From Epiperipatus broadwayi (taxonomy: Eukaryota; Onychophora; Udeonychophora; Euonychophora; Peripatidae): 64,000 nt of DNA. The stretch covers positions 2,608,001 to 2,672,000 of the forward strand of contig JAQFVV010012535.1 in assembly GCA_028023455.1 (NCBI GenBank), read 5' to 3'. Shown here one piece after another: positions 23,445 through 36,906 of the stretch (its first letter is position 1; every line of letters starts with the position of its first letter). Under the pieces are notes generated by a model, which was not told the DNA's origin, did no database searches, and saw only the letters and a list, made by a program, of their open reading frames with translations. A program made the position numbers and the translations under genes.

Positions 23445-23770
23445 AAGTATAAAAAGTAATATTAAAAACAGCATTTTAAACAAATTTTGAAAAACAAATG
23501 AATAATAAAAAATGATTTTAAAACAATTTTTAAGGAACAAATGGATATTAAAAAGATCAATTTTTCAAGTATAAAAAATAATATTAAAAACAGCATTTGA
23601 AAACAAATTTTGAGAAACAAATAAATATTAAAAAAGCAATTTTTAAGGAACAAATAGATATTAAAAATTACCATTTTTAAAGTATAAAAATAATATTAAA
23701 ACGAATATTAAAAAAGATGATTTTAAAACAATTTTGAGGAAGAAATGGAGCTTTAAAAAATATAACTTTT
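23445..23770. repeat. Tandem minisatellite, period about 115 bp with 40-bp subunits
   Basis: GTATAAAAA(n)TAATATTAAAA and AACAAATTTTGA(G/A)AAACAAAT blocks recur from 23449, 23570 and 23678, with ATATTAAAAA-type subunits between. The minus-strand frames rich in F, L and I are by-products. Confidence 0.7.
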
Positions 23771-24788
23771 TTTAAATACTGATTTGCCATATACAAATAT
23801 ATATGACTTTCACACTAACAACTTCAAAATCTATATCGATATATAAGTCAATATTAAAAACAACATTTTAAACCAAAAAAATAATTCATTTTCAATCTTA
23901 AATAAATGATGCCATTATGCAAAAATTGTTACTTTAAATATACACAAAACAATCATGAAATTATAATTTTTTAAACTATTATTTACAAAAGCACATAAAA
24001 CATACACATATGCTGCTTACAATGTAATATATAACAGGAATTGTTGCATTGAAGCTTTGACATTTACTTCTAACACACATAAAATGGAGATTTGAACTGA
24101 AAAACCCCCCTTCCCCAAAATGGAGTTTCATTGAACAAATGATTGCATAGAGTATGCCAGGATTTCCCATGGAAATGCTAATAAACATTTTTTTTTTGTT
24201 TAAAGAAAAAACAACAACAAAAAAAAATACACAAAAATAAAGAAATATAAATTATTATAAGACTTTTGTTAAATATTTATCCCTGTTATCAGAAAGAAAT
24301 CTGGACAATAACTGAAAATGTCGAAATATTACAAAAAAAGACCCATTGATAAAAATAAACAGATTGAATAACATTGCAGGGATTATTTCCTTTTAATTTG
24401 ATGTCAGCTCAAGATTACACATATATTATGGATGTGAAAAGGCTTTCTATCTTCCCTACATTGCAGGACTAATACCAAAGTACCAAAATAATTAAAGTAT
24501 TTTTATTAGATTTGAAATTATTATATTTCCTTTAATCTCATAATAACACTGCAGATATTTTATTCATTACATGTGGCTTAAAATATATATTTGGTCTAGG
24601 CATAATGTCTAACTTAATAAATGATTATGAAAACTTATTAATATATTTATATAATATGGTTTGTATCAAAGTTGTAAAGCAGAAAATTTGAAACATGTCA
24701 ATGAACTAGTGCTACTTATCTGTCTGTCTGTTCACCCACCACCCACTGCCTGCTTGCCGCCCACTGCCCACTCACTGCCCACTTGCCC
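23771..24788. other. AT-rich DNA, no gene seen
   Basis: Nothing recognised up to the tetranucleotide array. Confidence 0.5.
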
Positions 24789-25425
<637 letters not shown>

Positions 25426-25426
25426 A

Positions 25427-26919
25427 GTACACCTGGTTCTCATTTTATGTGGTAGATAGGTTCCTCAAAAAATGTGCATAAAAGAAATCGCACAAAAATA
25501 GACTTAACTTACCTTGAAATATAGGAGATAGGTACTGTAATTTTCCAAAAATTGCATAAAAGCAAAGCAACAATATAAAATTACTTTAAAATTCCCATAA
25601 AAAAATAAGGAAATAAAATATGACTAATAAAAAATTTCAAATTTGAAAAAAATTGATAGAAGACAAACTTCTTTTACTTTTTTTATTAACTACAGTATTT
25701 AATTTTATTCAAAACAATATATTTTTATGCATAATTTACATTTTTGTCATACATGTACGGTATTTTAATCACTATCACTATTTACGATATCAGATTTATC
25801 ATATGATGATGTGATGTACTGTAGCTTCTCCTTAAATGAAGTCAAGAATCTTTCAGCAATTATGCCCAGAAAAACCTCTTAGCTACTTTATTTTACATTC
25901 CCCAGTCTACGTTTGTCATATTCTGCTCCATCCCATTTCCACAACATAGTCATTGTCAGCTCTATGGCCTTTATATCTAAATCCCAATAAATTGCTCTTA
26001 TAGTGGATTCACCCAAACTAAAACCTTTTCCAATCACTGTTGATCTTTTCCATTTCGCTAAGCGATTTAAAATTGGAACTTTTTGTTTCCAAAGAAATTC
26101 GCTTTCTTGAGTGTTTTTTCCTCTCCATTAAGGTAAACTAAAAATTTAAAATAAAAATAAGAACTTAGACTTATGATAATAAAAAGACATCTACACACCG
26201 CTGTTGGGCAAAATTTAATTAAAACTAACAAAAATTAAATTCTTATTTTTGTCTTTAATTTTTTACTTTTCAATTTTGTTTAAAAATCAAATTTCATTGT
26301 TTCACAATCACATTAATTTCAGATCACATTATGTAATTTTTTAAATTGTTTATTACAATTAAAAATCAGATTTTAATTTTTAATTGTCAAATTTAATTGT
26401 GCCCAACACTATTATTCATCTTTTAAAAATAAACTTGCAAACACTAAATGATTAATTGATGTACTCTTTTTTTAAATAGCAAAAATAGAATGTGATTTAA
26501 AATGCAAAAACAACAATATGCATAGTATAGGCATCTATAACATTTGAACAGATTTACATTATAATCTTGTAAAATTTAATGCGTGTATATAAAATGGGGA
26601 AATCCTGATTTTAGGTGAATTCTGAACTTCTTTATTGCATAAAATCTATTACAGTACTATTATAAAGAGCTGAAAATATTGAAATTATTAGATGGAAGTC
26701 GAACTTTAATAATGCGCTATTATTTTAAATATGACACGTGAGTGCATGAAATTTATAATATTTAAAGTAATAATGCATTATCGGAGTTTGACTTCTGATC
26801 TAGTAATTTTTATCACATAAAAGAAAACCACATACAAAGATATTAAGAAGAAACATGAATTGCATAACTTCAAAATCGCATTAAATAAATCCGCATAAAA
26901 CGAGACCCAGGTGTACTGA
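25427..26919 (-). mobile_element. Tigger/pogo-like DNA transposon, decayed
   Basis: Terminal inverted repeats are visible: AGTACACCTGGTTCTC at the left end and, reverse-complemented, AGTACACCTGGGTCTC at the right end (26896-26919), with similarity over about 24 bp. A transposase fragment lies inside on the minus strand. At about 1.5 kb, with most of the transposase missing, this is an internally deleted copy. The left end abuts the ATCT array, and the expected TA target duplication is visible only on the left. Confidence 0.75.
25800..26140 (-). pseudogene. Tigger-like transposase fragment (CENP-B type N-terminal domain)
   Basis: On the minus strand from about 26130 the reading includes VPILNRLAKWKRSTVIG and then FSLGESTIRAI, matching the first helix-turn-helix domain of Tigger/CENP-B-type transposases (K-LDRLAKGE ... 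LNLNESTIR). It continues with DIKAIELT and LWKWDGAEY, then, after stops, with IIAERFLTSFKEKLQYITSS. The catalytic DDE domain is not seen, so the N-terminal part appears joined to a distal region by deletion. Stops and frame changes rule out function. The copy at 56.4-56.77 kb shares WKWDGAEY and SFKEK-QYITS, confirming that these segments belong to one family. Confidence 0.7.
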
Positions 26920-26929
26920 ACAAATGATA

Positions 26930-27180
26930 TGTGTAAATTATTGCAATCTGGGCCAACTGATGAGTCAGTGTTTCAGCACAAAAATTTTGGGAATAATTTA
27001 TCTTTTTTATATGTCTTTGAACATAGGTTTCAGCAATGTGGGTGGAATTGAAGTTTGATATATATTCAAATACAAGTTATATAAAAGGAAGTATCTTTAA
27101 AAGTAATGTGTATATGAAATTGAAGTTGGTCTGACTTCTGGACCGATGGATGGTTGTTATAGGATTGAATTAAAGATGAA
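26930..27180 (+). repeat. Repeat family C copy (partial)
   Basis: GGCCAACTGATGAGT ... TTTCAGCAC and TATGTCTTTGAACATA match family C copies at 40.3 and 58.9 kb. The copy lies just outside the right end of the Tigger-like element. Confidence 0.5.
26952..26991 (+). ncRNA. Hammerhead-like motif, family C
   Basis: The core CTGATGA is exact at 26957-26963, with CCAA before it and TTGG at the end able to form stem I. Stem II is irregular and the GAA position reads AAA, so activity is doubtful. Confidence 0.45.
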
Positions 27181-27279
27181 ATATGTATTAACAAAACGTA
27201 TAACTTTATACTTTATTAAAGAATAAATATATTTATTAACTTTTATAATAAATATACTACAAAGCTATCAATACTTGAA

Positions 27280-27847
27280 ATATATGGATAAAGACATATG
27301 AAACAGGTAAATTATTTTTGGAGGTATAGTTCTATCTGAACCCGTTGTCAATGGATAGCTGGTTAATGTGTTAAGAGTTGATGGAAATTGCAATTTTAAA
27401 AATATATTTAGATACATTGTGTGAGTAGAAGAAAAAAAAAGTGGAAAAGAAATAATATTTATACTGCAATGTAACAATTAATACATTAATCTATAATTAA
27501 GTTTTAAGTTTACAATTGGGTAAAAAATTAAATAATAATTCATAGTCTAATAAAATGATTAGTAATGATCAACAACATATTTCTCTAAAGATGATATAGG
27601 CAAATAAAGCATTTGAGAAATGTTGCACTACAATTATAATAACTTTCTATAGATTAATACTAAACTATGATGATGAAGATATGAAGTTATGCAAGAGCAG
27701 TAACGTGGGTCAACTGATGATGGCTGATTAAACCAGAAGTTATTTCTTGGGGATTACTTGCCTTCTTTATATGTCTTTATCAACATGTTTTAAATGTTGA
27801 TGTCAATTATAAGTTTTGTAGTATATTTTAGTTATCATACATGAGCA
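27280..27847. repeat. Worn family C-like inverted segments
   Basis: CATATGAAACAGGTAA at 27295-27312 is roughly complementary to TTACTTGCCTTCTTTATATG at 27753-27775. The right segment carries the motif at 27708-27752. The minus-strand frame between them is unsupported. Confidence 0.35.
27708..27752 (+). ncRNA. Hammerhead-like motif, family C
   Basis: GGTCAA precedes an exact CTGATGA (27714-27720). Stem II is TGG/CCA, with the pair at 10.1/11.1 intact. GAA is present at 27736-27738. Position 15.1 is G rather than A. C17 is at 27746 and TTGGGG closes stem I over four pairs. This is the only family C copy with GAA. Confidence 0.5.
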
Positions 27848-28925
27848 GGACATCAGAAAAGAGTTTTCTATTTACTGAAAGGAGACCCTTTGATTTTTTT
27901 TTGAGGCCTTAAAGAACCAAAATAGGTCACATTTCTTAATGTCCTTTTCATCTATTCTTATCATTGCAGCTATTATTATAATTATTCATGATGATAGACC
28001 TGTAAACATTCATTAACCAATATGGTGAGTTTATTGGCTTTTTACCTATGAATTTAAGATCAAGAAATACCATGGACTTTCCTTTCAGTCACCTAATAGG
28101 TTTTAACTAAAATAACAATTGAGTTTTTTTGAAGACAGGGTGAACATGTGTGTGAATGATTATTTTAAATAGTTATTTACAATCATGAAAATAAAACAAA
28201 ATTATTATCTTATTCCCAAGAGGCTATAATATCACCAATGCAGCAGTTGTTTTTCAAAAACAGATGTAATTGTAAACCATATCATCATTTATTGATGATC
28301 TTTTATTTAGGTATCTACAACTGCAGATAATTTTTAGGTGAAGAGATATTGAACAAATTGGAATAAGAATTGTCAAATGTTGAATGGGACATTGTAGGAT
28401 TTCATGAGGTTGGAAAATTGTATTTAAAACTGGACATTTACTTTACTACAAAGCACAAATACTGAATATACAAGTGGAGTGGAATCCATTATAATTACAA
28501 GTGAAAAAATATTGTTGTGGAGGTTGATGGTGAAATAGAAAGAGTGGTAAGATTAGTTTTACAAATTAATGGAAGATACCAATGCAAATACTTCAGGTCT
28601 TTGTCCCAATAAGTAAGTGCTCTTTGTGATGAAGAAGTGGAGGATTTTTATATGGATGAGAGTGGTGTGATAAAAGTTATCAAGTTGTCAAAATGGGCAT
28701 AGAGTTCAAGTGTTGGTACTGTTAGTTCATTTAAAAAGCCAAAACTTTGTGAAATGCATGCATGAAATAAGATCTGAATTTTTGGGTTGATGGAAGATTG
28801 CAATATGATAGAATTGAGAAGAGGATAAACTGATTAAAAAGAGTAGGTATATATAACTTGCATAATGTATACTAAATATTCCCAGCTAGTAATTGAAAAA
28901 TCTGAGTTTCTGAAGACAGATTTAC
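27848..28925 (+). pseudogene. RTE LINE copy: 5' UTR and endonuclease only
   Basis: This plus-strand segment matches the start of the long RTE copy at 40.5-43.8 kb. The 5' leader (AAAGGAGACCCTTTGAT ... TGGTGAGTTTATTGGC) lies at about 27855-28130. Endonuclease remnants follow: NVEWDIVGFHEV near 28375, IVVEVDGEIERVVRLVLQ near 28505-28560 and DEEVEDFYMD near 28640. The catalytic Glu region (here FHEV) and the Tyr region are altered, and stops are frequent. Similarity ends near 28925, before RT. Keeping the 5' end while losing the 3' end is the reverse of normal LINE truncation, so a later deletion is likely. No 3' terminal repeat is seen. Confidence 0.75.
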
Positions 28926-28944
28926 AGTCAAGAAGTAAAAAAGA

Positions 28945-29042
28945 GAAAGAAAAAAGAACACTGCTTTAAGAGATGAATCGAACCCTTGGATTTGCCAATC
29001 GCTTTAATTAACGTTCTAACAAATGTTCTTTGACGTCTTAAA
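28945..29042 (-). repeat. tRNA-like (SINE?) segment
   Basis: On the minus strand GTTAGAACGTTAATTAAAGC resembles an A-box region and GGGTTCGATTC is a good B-box. AAGAACA and TGTTCTT at the two ends are complementary, but the spacing does not give a standard cloverleaf. It is probably a tRNA-derived SINE head rather than a working tRNA gene. Confidence 0.4.
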
Positions 29043-30828
29043 TAACTAATCAAATAAATACTAAATTATATATATATGTACATGTATCTTTAATGCAAAG
29101 GTAAAATTTTGAGTAAATTCAAACGAAAATATGCTCTGCATTAAAAAAAATCTATTAATCACATGGATTACCAAAACTTTATATAATGTGGGTAATTTGA
29201 AAAGAAACGAAAAGATGGAAACAGCTTGTACAAATTGATTGATTATGCCACCAATCAAATGCTCTGATACCATACCAAAAATTAAAATGAAAATTAAATT
29301 ATTTATGTAACGCGAAGGTCTAAGAAAATACTTAAAAATTTACTAATTATAATACTTTAGAAAACGTTTAAAATTGAAATAGAGAAAAGATTTAAAAGTA
29401 AAGGGAAAATTAGTTTACTGTAAAAAATAAATAAAATTGATACATAAAATAATGCTATTGGTAAAAAAAAAAAAAAAATTATCAACAACGTGTAATTTTT
29501 GATGTAATTTATAAATTTAAACTACATTAAAAAATACGAATTTAAATAAGATAAAAGTATATAAAAGGAGTATAGCTAATCCAGATAGTCATCTTATTTG
29601 TCAGTAAATAATTATTTAGTTAATATTAAAAAAAATAAAGATATAAAAAAATTCTGGTAGTTGCAATGTACAAATAAATATACCTGAAAATCTGATTTCG
29701 AATTCTAATACAATATGTAAGTGTAAATGAGAATCTCATCAGGAATTCTAAAATAATTTTAGAAACTTACAGAATACTCCAATGTATTCAAACTAATGAA
29801 CAACACTACACACAAGAACACGAATAATAAATATTTATACACACACATCTGTAATACACCATATTAATGAAAAAGGCAATGCAGTTAAATTCTAATACCT
29901 ATTTATAAATATTATTACATGCTTTAGACAATTAAACTATATAATATTTAAATAACATAGTGATATAAATATATACAATGGTTAAATATCGATTTGTTTA
30001 AAAATAAATACGCAACGTTGGATATTTTTACTACAAAAAAAATTAAAAAATATAATAATTAATAGACTGCTTGAAGATGAAAGTGGGGGGGGAGTGATAA
30101 AATTAATGACTGAAATTACGTCACATTAGAAATATATATATAGAAAAAGAAACACAAATCTATAGTTATTTATTGGAAAAGATTGTTCTTTTTGTTTAAA
30201 AATTAAAATAATTGAAGTAAAAATTTAGGTGTAATAATTTTTTTTTAAAAAATAAAAAATTAAAAGAATGTGCATATACATATTTATTTTTAATAAAAAA
30301 ATTGAAATATTTTGATTTACAATAAATCTTCAATGTAAAAAAGCTGATGGGAGACTAAAGCAAAATTTCACTCAAGATAATCAAATGCGTTTTTTTTATT
30401 GATCACTGTGGCCCCATAGGAATCTCTTTAACATCTAACACCTGCTTTCTAATAGATTACTTAACATTCACATAATATAATTTACTTTTTTTACAACACA
30501 CAGATATTTCAGGTTTGAAAGTTTATCAGAAAGTTAGTATGATTGAACAACATTGTTAAAGGCATGTCTTAATTGCTTGCCATCATTTTATTACAGTTTC
30601 TTAACATTTTTTTTATTATTATGAAGCTATATCATAAATTTTAAGAGCTTTGAAATTTTAGATATATTATATAAAACAAAAACCCTTATATATACATATA
30701 ATGTTACAAGACGTGTTCTGTATTAAACCCGGGAGACATAATATACGCATTTTTAAAACAATATCATTGAATATTAATTGTGAGAACTTAAATGTAGATG
30801 AAATTAAACCGACATTACTACAATCCCC
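29043..30828. other. AT-rich DNA, no gene seen
   Basis: Homopolymer runs (A near 29463, G near 30085) and chance frames only. Confidence 0.5.
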
Positions 30829-30940
30829 CAGTAAGCTATATATAAACTAATACAAATCTGTCAATAAAATAAACATGAGCTCACTCTGTACTTTTTCATT
30901 TATTACCGGATTTGTATTAGTTTATATGTAGCTAGCTGAG
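30829..30940. repeat. Small fold-back, arms about 40 bp
   Basis: TATATATAAACTAATACAAATC (30838-30859) and GATTTGTATTAGTTTATATG (30909-30928) are complementary, with CAGTAAGCT and AGCTAGCTGAG extending the arms. The loop is about 45 bp. Confidence 0.6.
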
Positions 30941-32506
30941 GGTTTATAATAATTTTTGCTTTGGAGAAAAATATTTTTCAATATTGAAATGAATAAAACG
31001 ATCACATACTATTATATGGTAGTTTGGTATTATTCCTGCTGTCACGTAATATTTATTCAAAGTTTTCATTTATGATAACATGGTAACCAAGAATCCTGGT
31101 ATGATTAATCCATGTCAAATAAACGAACCCCTTTCTTTCCATTTTAAAAGATATTAAGTGGTTCAGTCCAAATGACCAGCCACACAGTTTAATATATCTT
31201 TCATATCATTTGTAAGTAATACACTTTTATATTTATAAATATACATTTACTGCTAAAATTTTATATATTTATAGTTTTTTTGCTAAAACTTTATATATGT
31301 TTTTTTTTTTAAAAAAAAAAAAAAAATTAAAAATATAACATTAAACATACAGCTAAAACTTTGTTACATGCCATTTAAAATGTTTCAGGATTATTCTTTT
31401 TCATATTTCTTCTTTTTTTCATAAAGAATATAACTCTATCAATGAAAATAAAATGTTTTTTTTTAGATTTGATGTTTGGTATTATGAGTGCTGGGTGCTT
31501 TATGATGGCACAAAATGCCACATTATGCAGAGGGGGAGAAAGATGGATGCTTTGATGACATGAAGTATTGTAATAAAAATTCACAAAAAGTGCTGTATGA
31601 AAAAGTCACAACTACTTGTCTTTATTTAGTATCATAATGTGTTTTTTTCTTTTTTTATACTGAATATATCTCTCCATTTTTTTTAGATTTCAATTTTCAT
31701 ACTACAAGTAGTATGATATATTACTCTTGGTGATTTATTATTTTAAGTTTGTGATATCTTTAAAGTAACATCTTCATAGAATTTGTGGACAAATTTTATT
31801 TATTGAGTTTGTCTGCATATTCCTTGGAGGTATTATTTTAAACATATTGCAAACCTAGAATAATAGGTCACTGGAGTAATACATCATATCAAGAATAATA
31901 CCAAAGTACTGATTAAATATATCACACAAAAAATAGAAAAATTCATCTTTATTAAGTGTATAAAACCAAATATGTAGAAATTTAGATTTTAATGATTTTT
32001 CTAAAATAAAAGACAAAATATCTTTGATTTAAAAAAACAAATTTGTAGTATTTGTATTTATTCTTTATTTTAATATACATTCCTCTTAATGTGCAATGTA
32101 ATAAAAATAAGTCACAACATGTATTTCAGGACTAACTAATTGTTAATGGAAGAAGACAAATTTTGGACCCAGGCAACACAAATTGATAGAATGGCTTTCA
32201 TGGTAATATCATAACATGAATATTAACAGAACTGGATTCCATTACCAGGGTTACAGATATTATGTTTATAATGGGTAGAAGTTGACATAATTAGAGTTTG
32301 TAAGGGAAGTAGGATTTGAATAATTTAATCTTCTGTTCCATTCAATGTACTTCACTATCATTCTTTAATTGACTCTACTAGTTTTGAAATAGAATTTGGA
32401 ATTAAAAAAATAGGATTTTATACATCTAGTACAAATAATTTCTCTTACTAGAATGTAATGTCAGTTTACATTTTCTCTATTCCATCAATAAACCATACCT
32501 GTTCTG

Positions 32507-32592
<86 letters not shown>

Positions 32593-34295
32593 TAGTTCAT
32601 CTGCAAGTCAGGGTTAACATAAGTCTCCTATTATTTTTCAACTTTAAATGAATAAGCTAAAACATTAATTAATATTTATGATAATTTTTTTAATAAAATA
32701 AAACTATATATTTATAAAATAAACACAAATCAACATTAAATAAATAGTTATAATATCACGAATTCAAAGTGGTGACATTAACTATAAAATGTGAATAAAA
32801 AATTTAGTATATTTTATTACATTCTGAAAATCTATGAGTTTAAATAAAATTAATTTACTTATCTATCATTTAACTTCTGTGTTTTAACATAATTATCTGT
32901 ATGTGTTATGTTGACAAACTAATGATACAAAACGAGAGATATTTTCGAATTGAAACATAAATAGTTTAGATTCATATCTATTTTTATGAATAAGTACAAG
33001 GAAAAAGATAATTAATTTTAGAAATAAAAGCCATTAACTTTGGATACAATCAATAAATGAAAATTATTTGTTTACGTAATGGAAAATATTTTACCCATTA
33101 AATTTTAAAAACATCTGCAGATCAGTACTCAGAAATTATAATAGGCTTACATTCAAAAAATAATACACTGACCATATTCAAGTTTATTATTAACTTTAAT
33201 AAAAATAGATTTTCTCTGTACAGTTAATACTAGAATAAAATAATTAATATAATATATTAGTAAATCTGATTGTTTAATACTTATTATATTATTCATTATT
33301 TATTTGTTATTTATTAAAAAGATTTGACAATCAATTTTTAAACTTCAATTATATGTATATGTGAAAGCCACATGTAAAGAATACTCTCATTTATTTGAAA
33401 TTTGGCATTTGAAGATTTATGACTTGAGTAACATTTAAGGATGTATATGATATTTGATTATTCTGGTTCAATAAATGATCTACTATACAATTATAAAATA
33501 GATAACTTCATAAATTTGAAATATGTGCAGAGGAAATATAAAGTAAAAAAAATGGTGCTCTATATTATTTCTATTTTAAAATCTACTCATACTGATTTAT
33601 TAGGTCTCTAAAAGTATTAAAATAAAAATATCTCAGTTCCGGTTGCAATAGGTGTAAGACACATTCTGCACTCACTCTACTTGAAGATGATATGTTTGTA
33701 TTTGGAGGGATTTGATTGGGAAGGAAAACTTAGTATTACCATCAGTAAGGTTCTTACCTTAATCATTCTTATGAAATTAAAACTTTTAATTCAAAACTTT
33801 CAATTTAAATAGCTTAATTAGTCAAATATTTATAACACTCTGAAGAAAACCTTAATGAAGGCTTGTTCTAGAAATAGCTAAAAAAAAAAAATGGAAGCAG
33901 AACAGAAGATTTTCAACCTGAAGAAGAATACATAATGTATGGCAAAAGTGAGAAACATCACAAGAAAACTATTTCTACAAGTTTTGGAAATGATTTTATT
34001 CATCAAAGGGTAAAAAACAGAACTCTGAACATGAAAAAATCCATAATACTGATTCCAAACTGGTGGTTGTAACTTGCAGTGAAAGAAAATCAATGATAAA
34101 CCTGAGCTGGACTCTAAAAGTAAGACAAATCCTATAGACAAATCAGAGAGCCACAACTCAGTGAAAGAGTTATGATTTTTGGGCAAACTGAAAAAAAGTT
34201 CTACTTCAAAAACTGCAGCAATGGGGGTACTATTAACAGAGATCACAATATGATAGCAAGAAACTTGACCACAAACTTTGAATTTTCTGAGATGC
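30941..34295. other. AT-rich DNA, no gene seen
   Basis: Nothing recognised apart from the TA run at 32511-32590. A GC-richer stretch at 32150-32300 has no recognised identity. Confidence 0.45.
32511..32590. repeat. (TA)n microsatellite, 80 bp
   Basis: A pure TA run. Confidence 0.97.
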
Positions 34296-35601
34296 ATTTA
34301 ACAATGCCAAATACTAACCCTGAAACAGATCCCAACACATGCAGTTATACCAATAATATAAGAAATTTCCTGGGAACACGCCTGTAGTAATGCAGCAAAA
34401 ATCAGAAGGAAAACAAAAAAGTGATCTTTAAAAAATGGAACTGAAAATAACTCAGCAAGAAATCATGATATAATAAGTGCAAATGTTGAAAATATTGAGA
34501 ACTAATTAACAAAGCCATATAATAACCTTAGAACAAAGACCAGCATATACAGTTGCACCAATAATTCAAGAAATTTCCCTGGGAACATGCCCAGAATAAT
34601 GATGACAAAATTGGATGAAAAACAAGAAAGTTACATTAAAAAAAGGGACTGGAAACACACAGAATGGAAAATAATCTGGGGGAAATTTGCGATACAACAA
34701 GCACAGACCTGGATAACATCAAGAATCAATTCACAAAACCATATAATAATTTTAGAGCAAAGACAAACACTTATAATTGCATTAATAATATAGGGAATTT
34801 CCCTGGGTACATGCCTACAGCCTTAGCAAGAAAACTCAAAGTGAAACAAAAAAGTTACATGGGAAAAAAGAAACCAGAAGCTAATCAAATTGATGAAGGC
34901 TTGGCAGAAAATGGAATCACAACAAGCACAGTGAATATATTATCGAACCCAAACAACAACTTTGAAGCAAGAGCCACTTCAAATAAACACATTAGAACTG
35001 AGAGACTGTCAAACACCCCAAAACATAGGGTACATGTGCTGATAGAGTGGGATCTAACCTCCAGACATTTAGAAGCCCCATTAAGGATCTCACAGAGTTC
35101 TGATACTCAAACAGAAGAAGACAGCCAATACAATAAATTCATTGAAATTATGGAGCAACAGGTCTCTGAGGATGAAATAGAAAATGAACTGATAAAACAA
35201 TATGACCCCAACAGACACTCATTTATTAATGAACAATTTAACCAAACTGTATCTATGGCATTACCCAGATCCTTCTTAGCTTACAAAAATGAATTCTCAC
35301 TAATTTTAACAATCACTGACCCAAACCTAACCTTATACAAATTCCCAATTCAGAATCTATTTCACCTATTTACAGTTCATGGGCTCTGAAAATCTATTTA
35401 TAAAATATTCTTCCATCCCAATGACTGGTATGTCATTATACAATTTATGAACCCGTTTGCAAGAGAGGCCTTTAGGAACACCCAAAAGATGCTTGGAAAG
35501 TGTGGAAAATATACAATTTTTCTTTTCAAAATTAACGTAAAAGAAAAAATGATTGTGCATATTCTCATAGGGGCATATTGCCATTGGTGTTCTTGAAGTC
35601 T
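34296..35601 (+). pseudogene. Broken coding tract with repeated segments, possible retroelement ORF
   Basis: From about 34296 to 34930, three diverged units of about 215 bp are tandem. Each contains an AATTTCCCTGGGWACATGCC-type core at 34361, 34569 and 34793, encoding NFPG-MP. The third unit runs into an open frame (34664-35389) of 241 codons rich in N, T, K and E. The same frame continues after one TGA (35387-35389) for about 70 more codons to TGA at 35599-35601, including NDWYVIIQFMNPFAREAF. This part vaguely resembles an RNA-binding fold but has no sure relatives. Codon bias, high purine content and frame continuity over the stop suggest a real former protein. ORF1 of the LINE whose 3' end lies at 36.9 kb is one possibility; a host gene remnant is another. 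Confidence 0.45.
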
Positions 35602-35604
35602 AAG

Positions 35605-36905
35605 AATAAATTCATTTATAGTGGATTCTCTATATGGTACTGACTTGTTCAAATTTTTTGTAAACTAATAAATTATAAACATTTTAATTCCAGTTTCGGC
35701 CATTAAATGAAAGCAAAATTGGCAACCCCCCTTCCCCACACACACTTTAGATAGCCAGAAAAGAGTGGATATAAACCAAAAGCAACATCATTACCACTAG
35801 AAAGCACTGCAGAAATGCTGATCATCATAAAAGAATAAAGGTTAACTTAAAATAACTTTATCAACTTAAATTTTCCTTTCATTAAGTCTATAAAAACATG
35901 CTTACACATATACTCTGATTTATCAATTGTGTTTTAATTTCGAATTTTAATTTTAAGTTTCTAAGTAAATGATTTTAATATAGTGTTTTTCTATCATTTA
36001 GTTGTTTTTTTTTAATTTTAAGAATGCTATTTTAATCTTAGTTTCTATATTAATTCTAGAAACGAATTTACCGATAATAACTTTGTAACTTGTTTTTTTT
36101 TTTTTAACATTTAATACGAATATGCAAAATGAACGAAGAATCCATTAAATTATTTCTTACTATCCAATTTTAATAGAGTTCTATCCAGATACAATTTTAT
36201 GTTTGATTTTAAATATTAAAAACATTGATTTAATTTCTTTTTCTAAAATACTTAAATCTCATATTACATGATTTTAAAAACATTAAATAAAGTAAAATTA
36301 TGTAATTATTTTTTTTTAAATTAATGAGCTTAATTCTTTAAAAGTAATAATCAATATTGATCACTTATAATTTGTATTTCATGGGATCCATCTCAAGATT
36401 TGGATAATTTTATTTACATTTACTTCATTTAGGTTGAATGTTGGATTTTATGTCTTGATCGGTACAATTGTACGATTTCTATCATGGATTGTAATAATAT
36501 AGTTTATTAGCTGAGAATGGATGTAAGCTGAGGGATTGATATAATATTTTAGAAATATATATAAATTTATTTAAGACTTTTATAATTTTAACAAAGAAGT
36601 ATTTATAGATTTCTTCATGCTGAAATACAAAAATAACTTAGAGTATTTTATAAAATATGAAACTTTAGTAAAACTAGAATAATTTAAATCAAAATAAAAA
36701 ACTTTAAAAAATTATCTATAGTCTTTTCTCAATCTTACTGATTTTATAAGCATTTTTTGTTGTAAATTAAATTTAAAGCACTTTTTATCTTGTTTTTTAA
36801 TGCAAAATTATTTTCTGCAAAAGAGCTAACAAATTTATCCCTGCCTTCCAGCTACAACAAAAAGACCTATTGGAAAGTCTATCACATGCTTTACTAAAAT
36901 TTAAT
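35605..36905. other. AT-rich DNA, no gene seen
   Basis: There is a short C-run and CA run near 35728-35745. No RT or other domain is recognised in any frame between the two coding-like tracts. Confidence 0.5.
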
Positions 36906-36906
36906 A

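Noticed and set aside
23217-23674. Phe/Leu-rich minus-strand frames suggesting membrane proteins
   Set aside because: They arise from A-rich minisatellite and fold-back sequence read in reverse.
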